This document shows, in pieces, positions 8,752 to 15,414 of a stretch of DNA of 17,506 bases (position 1 is the stretch's first letter; every line of letters begins with the position of its first letter). Position numbers and translations under genes: made by a program. Source of the DNA: Armatimonadota bacterium (lineage in GTDB: Bacteria > Armatimonadota > Armatimonadia > Armatimonadales > Armatimonadaceae). The notes under the pieces were generated by a model. It was not told the origin of the DNA and searched no databases. It saw nothing but the letters and a program-made list of their open reading frames with translations. The stretch spans positions 1-17,506 of the forward strand of contig JACMIS010000102.1 of the NCBI GenBank assembly GCA_014381035.1. Reading direction: 5' to 3'.

Positions 8752-9855
8752 ATGACGATACGCGAACGGACGGAGAACTGGGAGGCGCAGATGCTGTCGC
8801 CGTATGCGGCGAAGTCGGCGCAGTCGCAAGGCCGCAATCGCCCCGAGGAACCAGACCCCGTTCGCACCGCGTTCCAGCGCGACCGCGACCGTGTGCTACA
8901 CACCAAATCGTTCCGCCGTTTGAAGCACAAGACGCAAGTATTTCTGGACCCCGAAGAGGATCATTACCGTACCCGCCTTACCCACACGCTGGAAGTCGCG
9001 CAGATCTCGCGCACGGTCGCCCGAGCGTTGCGATTGAACGAGGATCTTACCGAAGCCATCGCGCTCGCGCACGATCTGGGTCATCCTCCGTTCGGGCATG
9101 AGGGTGAGGAAGCGATTGATGCCGTGCTACAGGAGTTTGTTCCCGGCGAGCGGTTCCGCCACTATGAGCAGTCCCTTCGCGTAGTGGATGTACTGGAAAA
9201 ACGGGGCGATGGCTTGAATCTGACGCAAGAGACCCGCATCGGTATCGCCGGTCACAGCAAAGGTCGCGCCGATCTGGAGGGAAGGGGACAGGGAATCGGG
9301 GACGGTGTATCTGCCTCTTCCCCCTTCCCTGTCTCCTACAACCTGTCCCCGCCACTCGAAGCCATGGTGGTTCGCATCTGTGACCGGATTGCTTATGTCA
9401 ATCACGACATCGACGACGCCGTTCGTGCCGGGATGCTGACGGCGGAGTCGCTCCCGCGGGAAACGCTGGAACTGCTCGGACGCACGCACGGTGAGCGGAT
9501 CACGCGCATGGTCACGAACGTGATCGAAACGTCGCTCGATCAGCCGTTCGTCTCGATGGGCGAACCGGTCCTCGGCGCGACGAACCGTTTGAAGGATTTC
9601 CTTTTCGAGAACGTTTATACGAAACATAACGCCGCGAAAGCCGAACTGGCGAAAGCCGGGGAACTACTCAAGCAGTTGTTCCGCCTGTACATGACGGAGC
9701 CGGAGCGCGTCCCGAAAAACCGCGCCAACCGCGACATGGACCTGCCGACCCGGGCCGTCGTGGTGTGCGACTACGTTTCCGGGATGACCGACCGTTACGC
9801 GAGCGAGGTTTTCCTGCAAACCTTCTTTCCCAAAAACTGGGTCTCGCCTCTGTAG
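8752..9855 (+). CDS. dgt: Deoxyguanosinetriphosphate triphosphohydrolase-like HD-domain protein
   Basis: A 367-residue HD-superfamily enzyme of the dGTPase type, which removes triphosphate from dNTPs in the cytoplasm and controls the dNTP pool. It shows the N-terminal RTAFQRDRDRVLHTKSFRRLKHKTQVF segment, then His78 in THTLEVAQISR, the metal-binding His107-Asp108 in LAHDLGHPPFGHEGE, GHSKGRADL, and DRIAYVNHDIDDA. This matches the shorter Firmicutes-like Dgt proteins, not the ~500-residue E. coli form. Between GRADL (residue 175) and PPLEAM the loop is lengthened to about 24 residues by a palindrome-rich insert. The start is ATG at 8752 with GGAG 6 nt upstream. It is 57 bases from mreB on the same strand; a candidate promoter separates them. 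Confidence 0.93.
   Translation: MTIRERTENWEAQMLSPYAAKSAQSQGRNRPEEPDPVRTAFQRDRDRVLHTKSFRRLKHKTQVFLDPEEDHYRTRLTHTLEVAQISRTVARALRLNEDLTEAIALAHDLGHPPFGHEGEEAIDAVLQEFVPGERFRHYEQSLRVVDVLEKRGDGLNLTQETRIGIAGHSKGRADLEGRGQGIGDGVSASSPFPVSYNLSPPLEAMVVRICDRIAYVNHDIDDAVRAGMLTAESLPRETLELLGRTHGERITRMVTNVIETSLDQPFVSMGEPVLGATNRLKDFLFENVYTKHNAAKAELAKAGELLKQLFRLYMTEPERVPKNRANRDMDLPTRAVVVCDYVSGMTDRYASEVFLQTFFPKNWVSPL
9277..9348. repeat. In-gene palindromic low-complexity element in dgt
   Basis: This in-frame segment contains GGGAAGGGG (9279-9287), which pairs perfectly with CCCCTTCCC (9321-9329). It also has GGGGACAGGGA (9284-9294), which pairs with TCCCTGTCTCC (9326-9336) with one mismatch. It encodes about 24 residues (176-199) rich in Gly, Ser and Pro, in a loop that is short in relatives. 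Its purine/pyrimidine strand bias differs sharply from flanking dgt codons. Boundaries are approximate. Confidence 0.5.
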
Positions 9856-9897
9856 CGTAGAATCACGGCGACCCGTGGTTATGGATCGCATACGCGA

Positions 9898-9903
9898 TAC
9901 AAT
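9898..9903 (+). promoter_or_regulatory. Possible -10 box for mreB
   Basis: TACAAT lies 9 bases before the mreB ATG, next to a short ATCGC-ATAC-GCGAT inverted repeat. No good -35 is seen at 17 bases. If real, the transcript would be nearly leaderless. The rest of the 57-base spacer shows nothing else. Confidence 0.3.
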
Positions 9904-9912
9904 GGATGCGCT

Positions 9913-10944
9913 ATGCGTATGAACTTTTCCTTGATCCCCGAAATCGGTATTGACCTCGGTACCGCAAATATTCTTGTTTACAAGCGTGGACAGGGAATCG
10001 TACTACGCGAACCGTCCGTGGTGGCGATTGATCGCAACTCGAAGAAGGTCAAAGCGGTCGGCGAGGAAGCGCGGCTGATGATCGGGCGCACTCCCGGAAA
10101 CATCGTCGCGATCCGCCCGATGAGCGACGGCGTGATCGCCGATTATACGACGACGGAAAAAATGCTTTCCTACATGATCGCCAAAGTCTGCGGCAAACGG
10201 CGGGCGTTCAAGCCCCGTGTGATCATCTGTGTGCCGTCCGGCGTGACTTCGGTCGAGAAACGCGCCGTGTGGCAAGCCGCGATCTCGGCGGGCGCGGGGG
10301 AAGCGGCGACGATCGAGGAAACGATGGCGGCTGCGATTGGCGCAGGGCTACCGATAGGTACTCCCGGCGGAAACATGGTCGTGGATATGGGGGGCGGTAC
10401 GACCGACATTGCGGTCATTTCGCTCGGCGGCATCGTTGTTTCGCGGTCGCTTCGGGTCGGCGGCAACAAAATGGATGAGGTGATCATCCGTCATATCCGC
10501 AACAACTACAATCTGATGATCGGCGAGCGGACTGCGGAAGAAATCAAAATCAAGATCGGCTCCGTGTTCCCGATGGACGAGGAGATGACCATGGAAGTGC
10601 GTGGTCGTGACCTGATCGCCGGTCTGCCGAAAACCGTGGTTGTCTCGTCCGCCGAAGTGCGCGAAGCCCTCGCCGAACCGATCGCACAGGTGGTGGACAA
10701 GGTAAAAGCGGTCCTGGAGCAAACGCCGCCCGAACTATCGTCCGACATCATCGAGCGCGGCATCACGCTTACTGGCGGCGGCGCACTGCTACGCGGATTC
10801 GACCGCCTCCTTGCCCTCGCCACTTCTATCCCCGTACGTGTCGCCGACGACCCTCTTTCGTGTGTCGCCATCGGTACCGGGCGTGCTCTCGAGGAGTTCG
10901 CTGCGATTCGCGATTCTGAAACGCTTTCCGCGCAGTACGCCTGA
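9913..10944 (+). CDS. mreB: Rod-shape-determining protein MreB (bacterial actin)
   Basis: A 343-residue actin-fold ATPase of the usual MreB length. MreB polymerises under the membrane and guides cell-wall elongation. Visible nucleotide-binding motifs are phosphate-1 IGIDLGTAN (residues 11-19), phosphate-2 VVDMGGGTTDIAVIS (Asp158), the KIKIGS segment, and the adenosine motif ITLTGGGALLRGFD near the C-terminus. The N-terminal MRMNFSLIP could be the membrane-anchoring amphipathic segment. mreC and mreD do not follow: the next gene is a divergently functioning LacI regulator with its own promoter. ATG 9913 is chosen because GGA at 9904-9906 is 6 nt upstream; ATG 9919 is the alternative. Organism shape (rod) is inferred from this gene only. 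Confidence 0.97.
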   Translation: MRMNFSLIPEIGIDLGTANILVYKRGQGIVLREPSVVAIDRNSKKVKAVGEEARLMIGRTPGNIVAIRPMSDGVIADYTTTEKMLSYMIAKVCGKRRAFKPRVIICVPSGVTSVEKRAVWQAAISAGAGEAATIEETMAAAIGAGLPIGTPGGNMVVDMGGGTTDIAVISLGGIVVSRSLRVGGNKMDEVIIRHIRNNYNLMIGERTAEEIKIKIGSVFPMDEEMTMEVRGRDLIAGLPKTVVVSSAEVREALAEPIAQVVDKVKAVLEQTPPELSSDIIERGITLTGGGALLRGFDRLLALATSIPVRVADDPLSCVAIGTGRALEEFAAIRDSETLSAQYA

Positions 10945-10963
10945 AAATTAATTTCGTTCCCGC

Positions 10964-10992
10964 TTGACAAACTGCACAACAAAAGGTAAAGT
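10964..10992 (+). promoter_or_regulatory. Sigma-70-type promoter for the LacI-family gene
   Basis: A perfect TTGACA (10964-10969) and TAAAGT (10987-10992) are separated by 17 bases. The expected start is near 10999, inside the quasi-palindrome at 10996-11011. Confidence 0.75.
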
Positions 10993-10995
10993 TAG

Positions 10996-11011
10996 GCACA
11001 ATCGTTTTTGC
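10996..11011. promoter_or_regulatory. Putative LacI-family operator, copy 1 (autoregulatory)
   Basis: GCACAATCGTTTTTGC is a 16-bp quasi-palindrome (6 of 8 pairs match) with the central CG typical of LacI/GalR operators. It covers the predicted transcription start of the regulator gene, an ideal place for repression. A 13-of-16 identical copy is at 12106-12121. Both are followed by AT, so each reads TGCAT at its right end. Confidence 0.6.
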
Positions 11012-11039
11012 ATAGTGGCAGAGCGGCTGAGATAGACCG

Positions 11040-12062
11040 ATGCGAGATGTAACGAAGGCGATTTCTATACGCGAGGTGGCGGCACGGGCAGGGGTATCTC
11101 CCGGCACCGTTTCGCATGTCTTGAACAACAACATCTCCGCCCGCATCGCGTCCTCGACGCAGGATCGGGTGCGCTCGGTCGCCATCGAACTCGGATACCG
11201 TCCGAACCGTTATGCACGCTCTTTGGGCCGCCGCAAAACCGATACGATTGGTTTGCTGATCTCAGGGCTACGCAACCCGTTTTTCGTCGAGTTGCTCGAA
11301 AATGCCGAGCATGCCGCGCTGTCTGCCGGTCTTTCGGTGCTCCTCGATACCGCACCTTCGGTGCAGGGGACGTACAAGGTACACGCGCCGATCCGGTCCG
11401 CCTGGCCCGTGGACGGTGCGCTGGTCTGGTCGTGGAATGTACAGAGTGCCGCCGAATTTCTGGGGACGCAAGCCGACTCGCTCCCGCTGGTATACATCGG
11501 CTCTACGCGTGCCGATGAAAGCGACTGGGTTTCGTTCGACTATGAGGTGGGAGGGCAGATCGCGGCGGAACATCTCCTGACCCGGGGGTACAAACAGATC
11601 GCACACATTTCTCCCTACCCGAACGATAGGGAGCGGGCGGAGCCGAGATTCATCGGTTGCCGGAAAGCCTGCGACGCGGCAGGTGTTTCGCTGACGGAGA
11701 TCATTACGGACGGAGAAGAAACGCGCCGCGCTGGCTTGAGAGCCGCCCTGGAAATCGCCGCCCTGCCTCGCGAGGTGCGTCCGGACGCCGTATTCTGCCA
11801 TAACGATGTGCTAGCGATAGGAGTCTACAACGGACTGATTCGTGCGGGGGTACGTGTCCCGGAGGACATCGCGGTGCTGGGATTTGATGGCATTGAGGAA
11901 GGGCGCGAACTGCCGCAGATCCTATCCACGGTCCATACCGACACGGTGGAGTTGACCCGCGTGGCGATGCAACTTCTCTTACGCCGGATCAACAGCGAGG
12001 AAGATAGTCCGCCGGAGCATATCGTCCTGCGACCCACGTTGACGTTCGGGGAAACGACTTGA
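11040..12062 (+). CDS. LacI-family transcriptional regulator
   Basis: A 340-residue protein with the complete LacI/GalR layout. The N-terminal helix-turn-helix is at about residues 8-30 (IREVAARAGVSPGTVSHVLNN). The hinge helix region RPNRYARSLGRRKTDTIGLLI follows, then a periplasmic-binding-protein-like effector domain to the end, including FCHNDVLAIGVYNGL and GFDGIEEGRELPQILSTV. Such regulators usually sense a sugar and repress, or less often activate, nearby carbohydrate genes. Two matching operator-like sites, one at its own promoter and one before the downstream lipoprotein-prepilin-hydrolase genes, suggest autoregulation and local control. The ATG at 11040 lacks a strong ribosome site (only GAGA about 9 nt upstream). 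The effector is unknown; the hydrolase suggests a plant-type oligosaccharide. Confidence 0.95.
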   Translation: MRDVTKAISIREVAARAGVSPGTVSHVLNNNISARIASSTQDRVRSVAIELGYRPNRYARSLGRRKTDTIGLLISGLRNPFFVELLENAEHAALSAGLSVLLDTAPSVQGTYKVHAPIRSAWPVDGALVWSWNVQSAAEFLGTQADSLPLVYIGSTRADESDWVSFDYEVGGQIAAEHLLTRGYKQIAHISPYPNDRERAEPRFIGCRKACDAAGVSLTEIITDGEETRRAGLRAALEIAALPREVRPDAVFCHNDVLAIGVYNGLIRAGVRVPEDIAVLGFDGIEEGRELPQILSTVHTDTVELTRVAMQLLLRRINSEEDSPPEHIVLRPTLTFGETT

Positions 12063-12105
12063 GGGCAGGTTAGGTCTGGAACAATCTCATTTTCAGGGAA
12101 AAACC

Positions 12106-12121
12106 GCACAACCGTTAGTGC
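12106..12121. promoter_or_regulatory. Putative LacI-family operator, copy 2
   Basis: GCACAACCGTTAGTGC has 6 of 8 matching palindromic pairs, a central CG, and 13 of 16 positions identical to 10996-11011. It sits 31-46 bases before the small lipoprotein ATG, in the only spacer upstream of the lipoprotein-prepilin-hydrolase block. I could not assign a confident -35/-10 pair around it. Confidence 0.6.
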
Positions 12122-12151
12122 ATCGAATGATAGAGTAGCAGGGACGACACA

Positions 12152-12412
12152 ATGAATCATTTGCAACTGGCACAACTGGCTGTTTTGTTGGCAGCCACTT
12201 TGATAGGGGGAATGGGTTGCGCTTCTGAGCGTGTGACGGGAGTAGTCAAACCATCGGTACCGGGCGTGACTTCGACCGAAAGTGTTAAAACGAAGATAAC
12301 AACTGCCGACGCGCAGAAGCGAATCGTGGCTGTCGAGAGCGACAAGACTATTCCCGAAGCGGCAAAACCGGGAATTATTGCCGGTATAAGACATGACGCG
12401 GGACTGCAATAA
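12152..12412 (+). CDS. Small putative lipoprotein of unknown function
   Basis: An 86-residue protein. The N-terminal hydrophobic stretch LAQLAVLLAATLIGGMGC ends in a lipobox-like GMGC (Cys23), suggesting a lipid-anchored envelope protein, although Met at -2 and the lack of Lys/Arg before the hydrophobic core are imperfect. The mature part is about 64 residues with no cysteines. It has a TTADAQKRIVAVESDKTIPEAAKPGIIAGI segment that reads like two helices joined by a proline turn. I do not recognise a named family. It lies 89 bases after the LacI gene, just downstream of the second operator, and 54 bases before the prepilin-like gene, so it is probably the first gene of that transcript. A short GGGAC about 6 nt upstream may act as ribosome site. 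Confidence 0.65.
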   Translation: MNHLQLAQLAVLLAATLIGGMGCASERVTGVVKPSVPGVTSTESVKTKITTADAQKRIVAVESDKTIPEAAKPGIIAGIRHDAGLQ

Positions 12413-12466
12413 GCCCGCACTGACCATGGACCGAGAGTACTGCACTTACAAGGAAGTTGAAAGACA

Positions 12467-13222
12467 ATGAACAACAATCGCCAACCCAGAGCATTTACGC
12501 TGATCGAACTGCTTGTAGTTATAGCAATTATAGCTATCCTCGCCGCCATACTTTTTCCGGTGTTCGCGAAGGCCAGAGAAAAAGCGCGACAAACGTCGTG
12601 CCTGTCGAATCAGAAACAGATCGGCACCGCGATCATGCAATATGTTCAGGATTATGATGAAACCTATGTCCTGAACGGTGCCGGACACCCGGCTATTTTT
12701 TGGGACCCGAACGGTTCGTATGCACGACAAGCCAACTCGTGGCGTAGTCTGATTTTCCCGTATGTGAAGAGTGAGCAGGTTTTCGTTTGTTCCTCCAACC
12801 CGGATAACAGCAAGGAGACTATCGACGGCGGCTGGCCCACCCCGGAGAGGTTTTTCATTTCGTACAACTGCCTGTACGACTCCGTAATCACGGAAAATGG
12901 CGTCCCCCTCGCGGACATAGACAAACCGGCGACGACGATCTCTATCGTCGAGACATATGTCGGTCCGGACGGCACGAACGATTGGGAGAAAGGCTCGCTG
13001 ACCGAGCATTTCAACTACGGGTATGACAAACACCGCGACGACTTGTTCTCCGGTCACAGCGGTGTCGCCAACTACCTGTTCGCCGACGGCCACGTGAAAG
13101 GACTGCGTGCTTCCCAGACCCTGAACGAAAAGGCGGGCTGGTCCTACTGGAACAAAGCCAACACGTGGGACCCGAACGCGCAGGATATGGCGAACCAGAC
13201 GGAAGCCAGATGGAATAAGTAG
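12467..13222 (+). CDS. Prepilin-type N-terminal cleavage / H-X9-DG domain protein (DUF1559-like)
   Basis: A 251-residue type IV pilin-like protein. It opens with a classic class III signal, [24 protein letters not shown], cut by prepilin peptidase before Phe10; the residue before the cut is Ala where Gly is usual. Glu14 (E5 of the mature protein) is present. The [19 protein letters not shown] segment follows, and near the C-terminus a perfect H-X9-DG motif (His197, then DG at 207-208, DGHVKG). Such proteins are strongly expanded in Planctomycetota, Verrucomicrobiota and Armatimonadota and are thought to be surface or pseudopilus-like; their role is unproven. It lies between a lipoprotein and a glycoside hydrolase under a probable LacI operator, suggesting a link to polysaccharide attachment or uptake. 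No strong ribosome site is seen (GAAAG about 3 nt upstream, AAGGA further away). Confidence 0.92.
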   Translation: MNNNRQPRAFTLIELLVVIAIIAILAAILFPVFAKAREKARQTSCLSNQKQIGTAIMQYVQDYDETYVLNGAGHPAIFWDPNGSYARQANSWRSLIFPYVKSEQVFVCSSNPDNSKETIDGGWPTPERFFISYNCLYDSVITENGVPLADIDKPATTISIVETYVGPDGTNDWEKGSLTEHFNYGYDKHRDDLFSGHSGVANYLFADGHVKGLRASQTLNEKAGWSYWNKANTWDPNAQDMANQTEARWNK

Positions 13223-13230
13223 TCCATCTG
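13207..13230 (+). terminator. Stem-loop over the prepilin stop codon
   Basis: CAGATGGA and TCCATCTG form a perfect 8-bp stem with an 8-nt loop holding the TAG stop. Only TTTAT follows, so as an intrinsic terminator it is weak. It may instead trim or protect the prepilin message from the downstream hydrolase part. Confidence 0.4.
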
Positions 13231-13233
13231 TTT

Positions 13234-13270
13234 ATCCGCCGCAGACTTGTGCAACACGTCCGCGGCGGAT
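13234..13270 (+). terminator. GC-rich hairpin between the prepilin and hydrolase genes
   Basis: ATCCGCCGC (13234-13242) pairs perfectly with GCGGCGGAT (13262-13270). The inner GAC/GTC and GTG/CAC pairs extend the stem past one mismatch, giving a very stable hairpin. No T-run follows, so partial termination, pausing or RNA stabilisation are all possible. With the 13207-13230 stem it makes two hairpins in a row. Confidence 0.45.
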
Positions 13271-13296
13271 GCTCCGCGACGAAGTGAGGAGAAACA

Positions 13297-13335
13297 ATGG
13301 GTGTTGTTTTGAAGCAGGACATGAAGCAAGGATAA
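13297..13335 (+). CDS. Possible 12-codon leader ORF before the glycoside hydrolase
   Basis: ATG GGT GTT ... GGA TAA encodes MGVVLKQDMKQG. It has the strongest ribosome site in the region, GAGGAG (13286-13291) 5 nt upstream. Its stop lies 4 bases before the hydrolase TTG, within that gene's AAGGA-to-start interval, so ribosomes finishing it could reinitiate. The alternative is that this was the original N-terminus of the hydrolase signal peptide, separated by a frameshift: it contains the lysines that the TTG-initiated signal lacks. It is too short for any function call. Confidence 0.35.
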   Translation: MGVVLKQDMKQG

Positions 13336-13339
13336 TATT

Positions 13340-15298
13340 TTGGTAACTTCACAATGCTTGGCACTCGCCGCAATGACTTTATCGCTTACTTTTTTGGGAG
13401 GGTGCCGCACCCACGCGAACGATTCGTTCGCCGCAACCAATCTCCTCGCACCGCTAATCGTGGCGGAGATTCCCGGTGTCTTGCGGGTAGAAGCGGAAAT
13501 GATGCCGCGCGGGGAGGTAAAGAATGATAAGGACGCGAGCGGGGGGAAATACGTGCGCGTATCCGGCGAGTATCAACCCATCCTCACTGCCGATGTGCCG
13601 AAAACCGGCGGCGGCGTGTTCACTATCTGGGCGCGGGTGCGGGGTATACAAGCCCAACTCAAAGGAACCCCAGGCGGGACGCAGAAAGAGTACGAATGGT
13701 CGTGGGATAAATCCGATACATGGAAATGGGTGCGTTTCGGGCGGCACACGCGGGCGGCACTCGGAGAAAACATCGTGATTATCCGGGGGAGCGGAGCGGC
13801 GGGTGAGAACGATGGGCTTGACTGTCTCGTCTTTGCTGAAGACGATAGTTACAAACCGGATTCTGCTGGAAATACCGCGCCGGACGGCACCGCATTCTTA
13901 CCCGACTTCGACAAGAAGCCGGTCGTACCGACGCCCGACGCCAGCCGAACCCCTATCGCGGTCTCCGTTAACTGGGCGAAGGTTGAGGGCAAAGCGACAC
14001 CGTTGCATTACTCGATCAATCTGTATGGCGGCTTTTCGGAAAAGAACGCCCTGTCAGCCGCTTACAAAGCGAACATCGAATACATGGCTCCCGGCATGGT
14101 GCGCTACCACAACGCGGGTAAGATGCAACCGTCCTCGAAATCCTGGGAAGGTTGTTTGAACGAGTCCGGGACCGGTTGGGACCGCGCTAAACTCGCGAGA
14201 ATCCTGACCGCGCTTCGCTTCAAACACAAACCCGCCGTCTTGCTGAATATTCCCTCGTTCCCGGCAGGAATGGATAAGAATAATGACCGTTTCCTTGACG
14301 TCGATCAGTGGGACGCTTACGCCGCGCTCTGTGCGGATTTCGTTCGCATCGTGAATGTCGAAAACAAACTGGGCGTCAAATATTTCGAGATCACGAACGA
14401 ATGGGATGGTCCCTATTTCACCGATTTTCACGAGAACGGCGGCTGGGGCGGATTAAAGGATCCGAACAAGCCGGATCGGTGGGACGAAGTGGGCGAGATT
14501 TACAACCGGTGCGCGGCGGCAATGAAAGCCGTTGACCCCGCGATCAAAACGGGCGGTCCGGCGGCGGCGCGTCCCGATCTCGTCGAAATGCACGAGCGTT
14601 TCGCCCGCAAAACGCTCCCCTATCTCGATTTCTTCTCGATCCACGCGTATGCGTCGGGTTCGGCGGACACTCCCGACGCCGAAGTGTACGACCGCGCGAA
14701 AGCGATGGGCGATTTCGCGAAAAACGCGGTCACCCTGATGGAAAAGGTATCGCCGACGCGCCGGATTCCGGTCTTTCTGGATGAGTACAATATCTCGTGG
14801 ACATGGGAGACCCGCGACCCGCGCATGACGAACGCCAAAAGCGGGGTGTTCGACGCGCTGACGATGGTCGCGACGACTCGCGCAGGTCTGGACTCGGCGC
14901 AAGCGTGGAACGAAAAAGACGGGGTCTACGGCAAGACCGATAATGGCGATAACCGACGACCGGGCGCGGAAGTTTTCCATCTGTTCAACACGTATCTGGT
15001 CGGGAACCGGGTCGTAACGAAATCCGGGAATGGCGCGGTTGTCGCCTATGCGGTCACAAATCCGCAGACCAAACGCCGCTCGTTGCTAATGATCAATCGG
15101 ACCGACGCCTCGCAAACTGTGAACGCCGCATTTACGGGGCAACCGACCGGCGCGAAGGGGTATCAGCGCGTGGAGATCGCGTCCGGCAAGAACGGCGAGA
15201 AACCGACGACAACTCGCGGAACGCCGTTCGCGAAGCCGGGGAGGGCATCGTGGGTGCTTCCCGCGCATTCGGTCACGTTGCTAACGTTCGGCGGTTAG
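13340..15298 (+). CDS. Secreted lipoprotein glycoside hydrolase, clan GH-A type
   Basis: A 652-residue protein. Residues 1-22 form a lipoprotein signal ending in LGGC, so it should be anchored in the envelope. Residues about 45-170 look like a carbohydrate-binding beta-sandwich (VEAEMM..., VRVSGEY, FTIWARVRG, WKWVRFGRH). A TIM-barrel follows from about 205: Glu354 in FEITNEWD matches the acid/base Asn-Glu pair of clan GH-A and Glu482 in VFLDEYNIS fits the nucleophile. The 128-residue gap suits GH39, GH51 or GH30-like enzymes (xylosidase or arabinofuranosidase are guesses). A C-terminal beta domain (about 560-652) is usual in those families. The start is TTG at 13340 with AAGGA 7 nt upstream; no in-frame ATG precedes the signal. 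The signal has no Lys/Arg before its hydrophobic core, which is odd. It is the last gene of the LacI-linked cassette. Confidence 0.85.
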   Translation: MVTSQCLALAAMTLSLTFLGGCRTHANDSFAATNLLAPLIVAEIPGVLRVEAEMMPRGEVKNDKDASGGKYVRVSGEYQPILTADVPKTGGGVFTIWARVRGIQAQLKGTPGGTQKEYEWSWDKSDTWKWVRFGRHTRAALGENIVIIRGSGAAGENDGLDCLVFAEDDSYKPDSAGNTAPDGTAFLPDFDKKPVVPTPDASRTPIAVSVNWAKVEGKATPLHYSINLYGGFSEKNALSAAYKANIEYMAPGMVRYHNAGKMQPSSKSWEGCLNESGTGWDRAKLARILTALRFKHKPAVLLNIPSFPAGMDKNNDRFLDVDQWDAYAALCADFVRIVNVENKLGVKYFEITNEWDGPYFTDFHENGGWGGLKDPNKPDRWDEVGEIYNRCAAAMKAVDPAIKTGGPAAARPDLVEMHERFARKTLPYLDFFSIHAYASGSADTPDAEVYDRAKAMGDFAKNAVTLMEKVSPTRRIPVFLDEYNISWTWETRDPRMTNAKSGVFDALTMVATTRAGLDSAQAWNEKDGVYGKTDNGDNRRPGAEVFHLFNTYLVGNRVVTKSGNGAVVAYAVTNPQTKRRSLLMINRTDASQTVNAAFTGQPTGAKGYQRVEIASGKNGEKPTTTRGTPFAKPGRASWVLPAHSVTLLTFGG

Positions 15299-15320
15299 TC
15301 CCCACCGAACGTTAGCAACG
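15276..15320 (+). terminator. Perfect 16-bp hairpin spanning the hydrolase stop codon
   Basis: CGTTGCTAACGTTCGG (15276-15291) and CCGAACGTTAGCAACG (15305-15320) pair without mismatch around a 13-nt loop that contains the TAG stop. The strand after it reads ATAACATCC, without a T-tract. It is therefore likely a 3'-end stability or termination-assisting hairpin between convergent genes, not a classic intrinsic terminator. Confidence 0.55.
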
Positions 15321-15362
15321 ATAACATCCGCGCGTCTACCGGGATTCCTGAATCGAAGCAAC

Positions 15363-15392
15363 AAACCGGGACGGAAAATAAATCGTCCCCGG
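15363..15392 (-). terminator. Intrinsic terminator of the SPOR-domain gene
   Basis: On the minus strand CCGGGGACG (15392-15384) and CGTCCCGG (15373-15366) form a GC-rich stem with one bulged G and a 10-nt AT-rich loop. TTTGTTGCTT follows immediately. It lies 22 bases past the SPOR gene stop, an ordinary position. Between stop and stem, ACTGACC occurs twice in tandem (plus strand). The rest of 15321-15362 shows nothing else. Confidence 0.65.
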
Positions 15393-15414
15393 CAACCACT
15401 GACCACTGACCTTG

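Noticed and set aside
11014..11032. TAGTGGCAGAGCGGCTGAG resembles the D-arm side of a tRNA-Ser gene
   Set aside because: No acceptor stem, anticodon arm or T-arm follows; the segment is the 5' leader of the LacI gene.
12055..12100. Possible promoter TTGAGG-AACAAT before the small lipoprotein
   Set aside because: Spacing is 15 bases and the -10 match is poor; not enough to call.
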